This document shows positions 27,214 through 34,360 of a stretch of 34,360 bases of DNA, piece after piece. Source of the stretch: an uncultured Clostridia bacterium (lineage in GTDB: Bacteria > Bacillota > Clostridia > TANB77 > CAG-508); the NCBI GenBank assembly GCA_947590905.1, contig CANQCU010000017.1, positions 1 to 34,360 on the forward strand. The letters are read 5' to 3'. Made by a program: the position numbers and the translations under genes. The notes below the pieces were generated by a model. That model was not told the DNA's origin and did no database searches. It saw only the letters and a list, made by a program, of their open reading frames with translations. Positions within the stretch are counted from its first letter, which is position 1; each line of letters begins with the position of its first letter.

Positions 27214-28318
27214 ATGAAAAAGTTTTTTATTTATTTAATTTTAATTGTATTATTATTCCCAATTTTTATTTACCCAAATAGCTTTGCAAGTTATATTGTC
27301 GAAAATTCAACTGTTACTTTTCAAACTAATGCTAATATTAGAAATTTGGAAATACTTTCTGATGCTGTTATAATGGTTGAAAAAGATACTGGGGATATTC
27401 TATATACTAAAAATGCATATGAAAAAATGTATCCTGCTAGTACAACTAAAATTTTGAGTGCTATTCTTATTTTAGAGCATTGTAGTTTAGATGATATAGT
27501 AACTGTTAATTCTTCAGCACTTAAAGCTGTCCCAGCAACTTATTCTGTTGCTCGTTTAAAAGCTCGGTGAAAAATTTCGTCTTGAAGATTTGCTTTATGC
27601 TATGCTTATTCCTTCTGCAAATGATGCTGCTAATGTCCTAGCAGAGCATGTTTCTGGATCTATTGCAAATTTTGCAGATCTTATGAATGAAAAAGCTAAG
27701 GAAATTGGCTGTGAGAATTCACATTTTACGAATCCAAGTGGTGTACATGATGAAAATTTATACACTACTGCTTATGATTTGTCTTTGATTGCAAGATATG
27801 CAATGCAATTTGAAACTTTTAGAAAAATAATTACTACTACTGAATATACTTTACCTGCGACAGACATTTATCCTAAAGAAGACAGGACTTTTCATATATC
27901 TAATGAACTTGTAAGACCTGATAGTGAAAATTATTATAAATATGCTAATGGGATAAAAACAGGATTTACAAATGCTGCAAAAGATTGCTTAGTTGCTAGT
28001 GCTACAAATGGTGAAGTTGATTTCATAATTGTAATTCTTGGTGGTAACCATGAAAATGAAGAAGGTACTCAAACAAGATATTCAGATTGTAAAGCTTTAT
28101 TTAATTTTGCTTTTGCTAATTATACATCACATTACAGAGAATTGCAACAGGAAAATGAAATAAGTGTAACAAATACCATAGAAAATTCTATAGGAAACTT
28201 TGTAAAAAATATTTCTGATTCTGATCCTGATTATATAAGACTTTTATCAAAAATAATCGCTGTTATAATTATCGCTCTAGCTGGTTTTATTCTTTTTATA
28301 AGAAGAAAAAAAATTTAA
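27214..28318 (+). CDS. D-alanyl-D-alanine carboxypeptidase (DacF type), joined across a +1 shift at CGGT
   Basis: A class A low-molecular-weight penicillin-binding protein that trims peptidoglycan pentapeptides. The signal peptide spans about residues 1-25. The catalytic SxxK is in YPASTTKILSA, the SxN in PSANDAANVL, and the KTG in ANGIKTGFTNAAKDCLVAS. A C-terminal membrane anchor and basic tail follow. The frame breaks after VARLKA at in-frame CGG (CGGT, 27565-27568), where the zero frame meets TGA immediately. The +1 frame continues EKFRLEDLLYAMLIPSANDA, and the family normally has glycine there (KxGE). Joined length is 367 aa. I start at ATG 27214 (MKKFFIYL); an ATG at 27196 is in frame but lies within the likely -10. 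Confidence 0.92.
27565..27568 (+). other. +1 frameshift site CGGT in the carboxypeptidase gene
   Basis: The context is AAA - GCT - CGG - TGA in the zero frame, and AAA - GCT - C - GGT - GAA in the product frame. The conserved KxGEK motif requires glycine. This is the only site with T as fourth base. Confidence 0.93.
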
Positions 28319-28322
28319 AAAT

Positions 28323-28358
28323 GGCACAGCCTTAGCAATTATTTGTTAAAGCTGTGCT
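28323..28358. terminator. Bidirectional hairpin between the carboxypeptidase and CvpA-like genes
   Basis: GGCACAGC pairs with GCTGTGCT with extension TTA/TAA inside. A T-rich run follows on the minus strand, where it ends the CvpA-like transcript. Confidence 0.7.
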
Positions 28359-28406
28359 ATACTATTATTTATAATTTTTGTTTATTCATAAAACAATATT
28401 CTTTTC

Positions 28407-29042
28407 CTACAATATTATTTTTAGTAATAAATTATTTTCATACATAGTCTTACATATATGAGAATTTTGTATTTCTTCTATTGTCTTATTATGTTCTATC
28501 ATTGGGGCTGTCAAGTTAATTATTGCAAGCATTGCATATATTATTAAAAATCCTTCTAAGATACCATATATAGTTCCACCTGCTTTATTAAATTGCTTTA
28601 TTACTGGTATGTTTTCTATTATACTTGCAAATATTTTTATAAATATCATAGCAATTCTTGCAATGATAAATAATCCTATCCATGTTCCACCTCTAACTAT
28701 TGCAATTGCTAGTCCTTTTGCAATATATTCTGAGCTATTTTCTTTCATTTCATCTGCATAGTTTTCTATGTATTTTTCCATTGTACTAATGAAGTTTTCG
28801 TTTACTTCAGGATCTTCTCCCTCTTCTTCAGTATATAATTTGTTTTGTATTGTTTCTTCTAAATTGTTAACTATGTCTGTATTATTTATAATGTAGTTTG
28901 AAATTGGAGTATATAATATAAAGGCTATTATTAATGCTACTAAAAATCCTAATATTCTAACTGATACTTTTATTAATCCTCTTTTATACCCCAAAAATAT
29001 GCATAATAACATTATTGCTATTACTACAATATCCGCAATCAT
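28407..29042 (-). CDS. CvpA-family membrane protein
   Basis: A 211-residue membrane protein of the CvpA family (colicin V production protein domain). The N terminus DIVVIAIMLLCIFLGYKRGL is the family hallmark: two helices with GYKRG between them. Two or three more helices follow, and a charged extracytoplasmic insertion (TEEEGEDPEVNEN) lies between helices 2 and 3. The cellular role in Bacillota is unknown; links to envelope integrity have been reported for the family. It is 18 bases downstream of the DUF5711-like gene, probably in one operon. No CGG is in frame. Confidence 0.85.
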   Translation of the reverse strand: MIADIVVIAIMLLCIFLGYKRGLIKVSVRILGFLVALIIAFILYTPISNYIINNTDIVNNLEETIQNKLYTEEEGEDPEVNENFISTMEKYIENYADEMKENSSEYIAKGLAIAIVRGGTWIGLFIIARIAMIFIKIFASIIENIPVIKQFNKAGGTIYGILEGFLIIYAMLAIINLTAPMIEHNKTIEEIQNSHICKTMYENNLLLKIIL

Positions 29043-29060
29043 TCATTTTCCTCCTTTCTT

Positions 29061-30236
29061 TTAAAATGTAATTATTTTTATTTTATCACCATATACAATT
29101 CCTGCCACTGATGTTCCTAGTACGATATTTTTTATTTCTTGATATGATGTATATTTCTTTTCAAGCCATCCATTTAAATTTATTAAATGTACTTCTGTTC
29201 CTAAATTTATTGCTACTATTTGGTTGTAGCTTTTTAGCTCTCTTATAGCACTATCAACTGTATAAGTTGTATCCGCATTTGATATTATATTGTTTAATAT
29301 TACATTTGTTTTTACTCTGAGAAATCCCATTGATTCTTCTTCTGTTCTAACTGTATAACTTTTTAAGTTTATATCAGCAATTTGCACATTGTGGTTAAAT
29401 TCTGTCAAAACACTTTCTTTATCTTGGTAAATCATATGTATTGAATCATCATATATGCAAACTAATTGTCCTTTTTCTTGATATTTTATATTGGTTATTA
29501 CCTTTCCTGCTTCTGCACTATATCTATATACTATTGAGTTTATGGAATCCCCACTACTTGCCTTATCTATTTCTATTATTTTTATACTAGAATTTAATAA
29601 TACTCCATTTATATTGACTTCCGCAATAGCTAAATATTTTCCATCTACTGATATATCTGTTGCAACCGCAATTGTAGATGCTAAATATGTTTTAAATAGT
29701 TCTTTTCCGCTTTTATCAAAAGTTATTATTACACTTTTATAGCTTGTACCTTCTGTAATTATTGAAACATTTCCACTTTTGCTTACATTTATTTTTGTAA
29801 TATTTCCTTCTACTGAATTTTCCCATATTATTTTTTCATCTGCTATAAGATATGCTTTTTGTCCTCCATCTTCTGCAATTGCTAAATAGTTACCATTAGT
29901 ACAAATTATAGGATTACTAATAGCTACATCAACTTCTGTGCTTTTTGCCCCATAACTATTATAAATCTCTAATTTACTATTTGATAATATTCCAATGTAT
30001 TTGTCATATGCAAGTATATATTTTTGTTTATCTGCGTCAATTTCTATTGTTGCAACGTCATCTTCTGTGATTTCCTTTTTTAAAACGTTTACATTTATCC
30101 AACTTCTTACTTTTTCATTTACCATATATGAAATTGTTACGCCAGATATTGCTATTATTAGTATTATTGCTATAAAAATTAACAGTTTATTTTTTAATGA
30201 CATCCTTCCTTTAAATTTTAAAATTTTCATAAGCAA
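29061..30236 (-). CDS. DUF5711-like membrane-anchored beta-propeller protein
   Basis: A 391-residue protein with one N-terminal membrane segment (about residues 17-39) and an extracytoplasmic domain of repeated WD40/PQQ-like blades, such as KYILAYDKYIGILSNSKLEI, GNYLAIAEDGGQKAYLIADE and GKYLAIAEVNINGVLLNSSI. It resembles DUF5711 proteins of Clostridia, whose function is unknown. It is followed after 18 bases by the CvpA-like gene, a recurrent pairing that suggests a shared envelope role (inference). The ATG at 30236 could be replaced by ATG 30230 or 30203. No CGG is in frame. Confidence 0.78.
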   Translation of the reverse strand: MLMKILKFKGRMSLKNKLLIFIAIILIIAISGVTISYMVNEKVRSWINVNVLKKEITEDDVATIEIDADKQKYILAYDKYIGILSNSKLEIYNSYGAKSTEVDVAISNPIICTNGNYLAIAEDGGQKAYLIADEKIIWENSVEGNITKINVSKSGNVSIITEGTSYKSVIITFDKSGKELFKTYLASTIAVATDISVDGKYLAIAEVNINGVLLNSSIKIIEIDKASSGDSINSIVYRYSAEAGKVITNIKYQEKGQLVCIYDDSIHMIYQDKESVLTEFNHNVQIADINLKSYTVRTEEESMGFLRVKTNVILNNIISNADTTYTVDSAIRELKSYNQIVAINLGTEVHLINLNGWLEKKYTSYQEIKNIVLGTSVAGIVYGDKIKIITF

Positions 30237-30289
30237 TCCTTTCTTATGTTTTTTTATTATTTTATAATACTTTGTAAATTAATACAAGA

Positions 30290-31294
30290 CTATTTGTATT
30301 TTAATATTAAAATTAATTGAAGAAGTCCTAAAATCCCAAAAATTGGATACAAACTGTTTATTAAGTTTGAAAATCCTATTAATGGGACAAATAATGATAA
30401 TATGCATATTATTTGAGTATATTTTTTATAATCTTTTTCATTATTTGATACATTATTTAAAAATCCAAATGCAGAAGATATTGCTGTTGTTATAATTGCT
30501 CCTAAAATTATTATCCCATATAAATATTTATAAATTATTCCAAATTGCCCTGCTGCATATACTGCAGGTAATTCTATATTTTTTGAATTTATGCTTATAT
30601 TTAATAAAAGCATAAATATTATAAATGCTAAAATTATGATTATTAATATAGTAAATACTGTAATTTTTGATATATCTTTTTTATTTTTTATATATTTTTT
30701 TAGAGGTATTAACATTGCTGTTAATGTAATTGAATTATAGCTTGCATATAATATTGCTTTAGGTAACCATGCATAGGATTTTGATATTTGAGTTATTTGA
30801 TTTACTGTATTTAAACTTTTTATGCCTAATATCACTAAAAAAATTATTATAATTGGAATTAAAATAGTGTTTAGAAAAAATATTCCTTTAATATTTTTCT
30901 TCAATATAATATAAGAAAATACTGATATTATTAATGCGGAAATTATTTCATTTATTTTAAATTCTTGTTTAAAATATGCACAAAATCCTGCACACATTAT
31001 TAAAAATGTTACAATTAAAAAAATATTTATTATTAGATTTATTATTTTTTCTACATTTATTTTTTTATTGTTTATAATTATTTTTAAAAGTTCATCATAT
31101 GAATTTATATTGTATTTTTGTATTATTTTTAAAGTCTTATATATTATATATCCTATTGATATTATTGATATAATTAACCCTATTATTCCATTTTTTCCAT
31201 ATATATAAAAAAATGTATATATTTCTTTTCCTGATGCAAAACCTGCACCTATTATTGTTCCAATTATTACAAAAATGCAATTTAAAATTCTCAT
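30290..31294 (-). CDS. YkvI-like membrane transporter
   Basis: A 334-residue polytopic membrane protein resembling YkvI (COG3949), part of the amino acid-polyamine-organocation-like transporter group. It begins MRILNCIFVIIGTIIGAGFASGKEI, with the GAGFASGKE signature typical of the first broken helix in the LeuT/APC fold. About ten hydrophobic segments follow. The substrate is unknown. The start codon touches the T run of the preceding hairpin, and its GGGGAG ribosome binding site lies inside the hairpin's 3' arm, so initiation may be limited by that structure. No CGG is in frame. Confidence 0.85.
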   Translation of the reverse strand: MRILNCIFVIIGTIIGAGFASGKEIYTFFYIYGKNGIIGLIISIISIGYIIYKTLKIIQKYNINSYDELLKIIINNKKINVEKIINLIINIFLIVTFLIMCAGFCAYFKQEFKINEIISALIISVFSYIILKKNIKGIFFLNTILIPIIIIFLVILGIKSLNTVNQITQISKSYAWLPKAILYASYNSITLTAMLIPLKKYIKNKKDISKITVFTILIIIILAFIIFMLLLNISINSKNIELPAVYAAGQFGIIYKYLYGIIILGAIITTAISSAFGFLNNVSNNEKDYKKYTQIICILSLFVPLIGFSNLINSLYPIFGILGLLQLILILKYK

Positions 31295-31330
31295 AAAAAA
31301 CTCCCCATAAATATTTATGAGGAGTTTTTT
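31295..31330. terminator. Terminator hairpin overlapping the ykvI-like ribosome binding site
   Basis: AAAAAACTCC (31295-31304) pairs with GGAGTTTTTT (31321-31330), with CATAAA/TTATG inside. On the minus strand it reads as a classical stem plus six T after the Gld-type operon, and the next base is the A of the ykvI-like ATG. Confidence 0.85.
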
Positions 31331-31339
31331 AATTTTATT

Positions 31340-32812
31340 TTATTTTTTTCTTTTTATATTCCAAATTATTATTCCTGCATTTATAATTAATATTGGTAAG
31401 ATAAATATAATTACTAATATAATTACATTTTGTACAGTCGTTGCCTTATACAATACTACATCAATATCATTCTTTCTTATAACCAATCTATCTTCTATTC
31501 CTTCCGTATAGGCTATTGAATTTAATATTAAATCAGTATTATTATATAAACTGATAGCACTTGTTGTTTGGTCTGTTATTGTTATTGGAATATCTGACGC
31601 AAAAGCGTTATTTGCATAAATTACTAATTTTGATTTATTTCCATTTTCTAAGCTTTTTTCTAATAATGCTCCTACTACTTGTTTTCCCGCTTCGTCTGAT
31701 TCGGTTTTTGTTCCTTCTGTTATTGATAAATCTTTTCTAAAGAAAGCTTGATCTGTTGTTGTAAGTATATTATTTTTTGTTATTCCTAGTTTTTCTAATT
31801 CTTCATCTTGTGCAAAGCTTAATTTGCATGAATCTATTAGTAATATAAGTCCATTCGTACAAAGTTCTTTTGTTAACTCTGTTTGTTCAATAACAGGTAA
31901 TATTAAATCTGGTACATCCATTATCATTTTTTCTTTATCTTGTTCTAGCATTATTCCATTTATATCTATTTTTGTTCCGTACAAGTTTAATATATAATTT
32001 ACATTTTTTAATTCATCTTCATTAAAGTTTGGATTGTTCATCCATATTATGTTTTTGCCTTGATTTATGTATTCTTCTATTTTTTCTTTTTCAAAATTCG
32101 TAAAATCCTTATTTGGTGACGCAACTATTATTGTGTTACAATCTTCTGGAATTTGCTTTGCTTCTTCTATATTTAATTCTTTTACTTCATAATTTTCTAA
32201 CTCTAATTGTCTTTTTAATGTTTTAAGTGTGTTTCCAACATCATTTTCTTCATGCCCTTTTAAAAAGTATATTGGTTTAATTCTTCCTATCGAAGAAACT
32301 CCAATAATTGCATTTGTAATTCTTTGCTCTGTTAAATCTATTAATGTTAAATTTGAATAGTTTGAAGTTGTTAAGTCAGAAGGCTCAATAATTCTATATT
32401 TTTCTCCACATACTATTAGTATTTGGCTATATTGATTTTCTTCATTTTCTGATATATAAATTCCATATTTATTAGCAAAGTCAGTTTTTTCTGAAGCTTT
32501 TGCAACTTCTACTGTTATATTGTTTTTAATTTTTGCATATTTTTTTACAAAGTCTACTGTGCTGTCATTTTCTAAATAGTCTAACATGTATATTTGTATT
32601 ACATCTTCATCTGGAATTGTTGATATTATTTCTTTTGACTTTTCTGTTATTGTAAATAATTTTGACTCTGTTAAATCTATATCATTTAAATTTAATGCTT
32701 TTATTCCTAAACTTGCTATACAAAATATTACTATTATTATTGCTATATATACTATGGTTCGATTTATTTTTTTAGGACATTTTAATTTTATTTTTTCTAA
32801 AATTTTTTTCAT
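31340..32812 (-). CDS. GldG-family ABC transporter auxiliary protein
   Basis: A 490-residue protein of the Gld/ABC-transporter auxiliary family. An N-terminal membrane segment (about residues 18-39) is followed by DIDLTESKLFTITEKSKEII, the family hallmark. An extracytoplasmic domain with a glutamine-amidotransferase-like fold (YFLKGHEENDVGNTLKTLKR) follows, and a C-terminal membrane helix ends in IWNIKRKK. In Bacteroidetes GldG works with GldA and GldF; in Bacillota the substrate is unknown. It starts 22 bases after the permease stop. No CGG is in frame over 490 codons. Confidence 0.88.
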   Translation of the reverse strand: MKKILEKIKLKCPKKINRTIVYIAIIIVIFCIASLGIKALNLNDIDLTESKLFTITEKSKEIISTIPDEDVIQIYMLDYLENDSTVDFVKKYAKIKNNITVEVAKASEKTDFANKYGIYISENEENQYSQILIVCGEKYRIIEPSDLTTSNYSNLTLIDLTEQRITNAIIGVSSIGRIKPIYFLKGHEENDVGNTLKTLKRQLELENYEVKELNIEEAKQIPEDCNTIIVASPNKDFTNFEKEKIEEYINQGKNIIWMNNPNFNEDELKNVNYILNLYGTKIDINGIMLEQDKEKMIMDVPDLILPVIEQTELTKELCTNGLILLIDSCKLSFAQDEELEKLGITKNNILTTTDQAFFRKDLSITEGTKTESDEAGKQVVGALLEKSLENGNKSKLVIYANNAFASDIPITITDQTTSAISLYNNTDLILNSIAYTEGIEDRLVIRKNDIDVVLYKATTVQNVIILVIIFILPILIINAGIIIWNIKRKK

Positions 32813-32834
32813 TCTCGATTAAAACTTCACCTCT

Positions 32835-33525
32835 TTATTTTTGTATTTTTCTTTTATTTATTAATAGTATTGTAATTGTTATAAACATCAAGGTTTGCAA
32901 AATTAGTGTTATGCTCTCAGTTGTTGCTATAATACCATATGGATATTTTTGAAATAAATATGCTGGTGATATTATAGAAAACATAAGCGATATATTTGGC
33001 AAATACGAACTTAAAGCTATAAGTATAGCTGTTACTACTCCAGCCACTATCTGATTTTTCGTTAAGCTTGATATTAGCATTCCAAACGATATATATGACA
33101 TTGATACTAATAAAAATCCTATTAATGTTGTTAATACTGTTTGTATATTGGTTATTTTTCCCGCAAATATACATAAAATTATATAATATATTAACGAAAA
33201 AGCAAATGTTATAAGAATTACCGCTACTGCTGATAAAAACTTACCTAAAACAATTACTGCTATATTTTTTGACGTTGTTGGAAGTATTGTCTCTTCTTTA
33301 TTATTTATTTTTTGTGTAAACATTCCCATTGTGAGAATTGCAATTGTAAATGGTAAAAGTTCTTGTATTATATAAAAGAATAAAGTTGAGTATTCTACTG
33401 TTCCGCATATTATATATGTATAAAGCAAAATATATACTAGCTACAAATAAAAATAATCCTATAAAAATATATCCTATCGGAGATAGAAAATATGTTTTTA
33501 TCTCTTTTTTTATTATTGCCCACAT
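32835..33525 (-). CDS. ABC-2 type permease (GldF-like), joined across a +1 shift at CGGA
   Basis: The permease partner of the GldG-like protein. The first frame (40 codons) starts MWAIIKKEIKTYFLSPIGYI, the typical GldF/ABC-2 N terminus. It breaks after ALYIYNM at an in-frame CGG (CGGA, 33402-33405). The +1 frame continues TVEYSTLFFYIIQELLPFTI, then PTTSKN and several membrane helices. Joined length is 229 aa, normal for GldF-like permeases with six helices. The break removes most of helix 2 onward if not bypassed, so frame change is needed for function. The promoter lies directly upstream, so no ATPase gene precedes it in the transcript. Confidence 0.88.
33402..33405 (-). other. +1 frameshift site CGGA in the GldF-like permease gene
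   Basis: The context is AAT - ATG - CGGA - ACA - GTA - GAA, between the first and second membrane helices. Confidence 0.87.
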
Positions 33526-33582
33526 TATTTGTGTCCTCCTTTTTGCTACTATCTTTCTGTTTTTATTTACATAACATATATT

Positions 33583-33611
33583 ATTGTATCATAATTCTGT
33601 TATTTTTTCAA
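33583..33611 (-). promoter_or_regulatory. Promoter of the Gld-type operon
   Basis: On the minus strand TTGAAA (33606-33611), a 17-bp spacer ending TGA, and TACAAT (33583-33588). GGAGGA lies before the permease ATG. The rest of the gap up to 33770 is pyrimidine-rich and shows nothing recognisable. Confidence 0.65.
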
Positions 33612-33776
33612 CTTTTTGGCTTATTTAGTATGTTTTTTCCTTACGGATAGTCCAGTTTCGTCTCTTATTATTTCTCTCTATGCATTTTATAGTTCTATTT
33701 GTTTTTTGATTTATTTACTTTCTATTGTCTTTTCAGTGACCAAATGCATATATTTTAGGTTTTTTGTTAAAAAATA

Positions 33777-33806
33777 TTGACAAATATAGATGTTTTGTGT
33801 TATTAT
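33777..33806 (+). promoter_or_regulatory. Promoter of tRNA-Arg(UCU)
   Basis: TTGACA (33777-33782), an 18-bp spacer, TATTAT (33801-33806), 17 bases before the tRNA. Confidence 0.8.
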
Positions 33807-33823
33807 TATTTAGCATTAATTTT

Positions 33824-33900
33824 GGGTCAGTAGCTCAGTTGGATAGAGCATTGGCCTTCTAAGCCAAGGGTCGGGGGTTCGAATCCCTTCTGGCTCACCA
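33824..33900 (+). tRNA. tRNA-Arg, anticodon UCU
   Basis: Acceptor GGGTCAG / CTGGCTC, D arm GCTC...GAGC, anticodon stem TTGGC / GCCAA with normal loop CTTCTAA, T arm GGGGG / CCCTT, encoded CCA. It reads AGA (and AGG by wobble), not CGG. Confidence 0.96.
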
Positions 33901-33907
33901 AGATAAC

Positions 33908-33936
33908 GCTATCCGAATACGGATAGCAATTTTTTT
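33908..33936 (+). terminator. Terminator of tRNA-Arg(UCU)
   Basis: GCTATCCG pairs with CGGATAGC around AATA; a run of seven T follows. Confidence 0.92.
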
Positions 33937-33962
33937 ATGGAAAGGGAAAAATGGTTATATAA

Positions 33963-34360
33963 ATGATTCATATTTTGTTTTTTATACTTGGAGGAATTAT
34001 AACTGGAACTTTTTTTGTAATGGGAATTTACTTCTTAATTAAAACAAAAAGAGAGAAAAAATATACTTGCAAGGTTTGTGGTAAAGTAGTAAATAATATA
34101 ATGCGTGAAGAAAAAAAATTAGATGCTAATAATCATTATATAACTAAGCGTTATTGGTATGCGTTATGCGAATATACAGTTGGAACTACAAAATGTGCTA
34201 GGCAAACTAATATCGGAACTACTCATCCCAAATATGAAATCGGACAAACTGTAACTATATATTATAATCTTAATAATTGTCATGAATCTTATATAGAAGG
34301 AGATAATAATTCAAAAACTAAAGCAATAGTATGTTTTATTATAGGAATAATTTTAATTTT
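33963..34360 (+). CDS. DUF3592-like membrane protein (3' end beyond the window)
   Basis: About 132 codons are present before the window ends. There is a first membrane segment (about residues 3-25), a CxxC pair (YTCKVCGK), then a beta-rich region (YWYALCEYTVGTTKCARQTN, KYEIGQTVTIYYN) and the start of a second membrane segment (KAIVCFIIGIILI). This layout resembles DUF3592 proteins, of unknown function. A three-codon ORF (ATG GTT ATA TAA, 33951-33962) ends directly before the ATG, and the AAAGGGA ribosome binding site is placed for that ORF. No promoter is visible after the tRNA terminator. Confidence 0.7.
   Translation, partial: MIHILFFILGGIITGTFFVMGIYFLIKTKREKKYTCKVCGKVVNNIMREEKKLDANNHYITKRYWYALCEYTVGTTKCARQTNIGTTHPKYEIGQTVTIYYNLNNCHESYIEGDNNSKTKAIVCFIIGIILI

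Overview
The window looks like a chromosomal piece of a low-GC, endospore-forming Bacillota (Clostridia-like, probably an uncultured gut-type lineage). The reasons are very AT-rich DNA, an alpha/beta small acid-soluble spore protein, the germination protein YpeB, a sporulation-type D-Ala-D-Ala carboxypeptidase, and the Bacillota order tadA - SRP RNA - dnaX - ybaB - recR. Almost everything lies on the minus strand. No phage, insertion sequence or CRISPR array is visible.

Layout (low to high coordinates; minus strand unless stated): rpoB (partial) with a strong promoter; a 151-bp element with 33-bp perfect terminal inverted repeats; a PflX-like radical SAM protein; a DUF1653 / secreted beta-propeller / DUF4190 operon; SASP; ypeB; a diacylglycerol glucosyltransferase; lepB; an M23 peptidase; recR, ybaB, dnaX, SRP RNA; a membrane-anchored protein; tadA with tRNA-Arg(CCU); galU (+); a large lipoprotein-like or membrane-anchored protein; an FtsX-type permease; a TIM-barrel isomerase; a candidate small RNA (+); a small, possibly acquired gene; initiator tRNA-Met; an OLE-type large noncoding RNA with its membrane partner OapA; ispH (+); comEA; a D,D-carboxypeptidase (+); CvpA-like, DUF5711-like and YkvI-like proteins; a Gld-type ABC operon; tRNA-Arg(UCU) (+); and a truncated DUF3592-like gene (+).

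The main finding is a reading-frame rule. Eight genes, including the essential dnaX, are each split by exactly one frame change. All eight changes are +1 and all fall at an in-frame CGG codon: CGGA seven times, CGGT once. Skipping the C, or reading CGGN as one four-base codon, restores full-length proteins of normal family length. In the glycosyltransferase, the carboxypeptidase and DnaX it puts glycine where those families normally have glycine. I checked every CGG on the coding strand of the uninterrupted genes by frame. None is in frame, except two in one small gene (22987-23295) that looks acquired. CGA is read normally in at least one place. This points to CGG being unassigned and read by efficient +1 frameshifting, or to a CGGN quadruplet codon for glycine. 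I know of no described system of this kind.

The second notable item is the roughly 580-nt OLE RNA. It is bounded by a consensus extended -10 promoter and a 7-bp closing helix, holds several nested long-range helices, and is followed directly by oapA.
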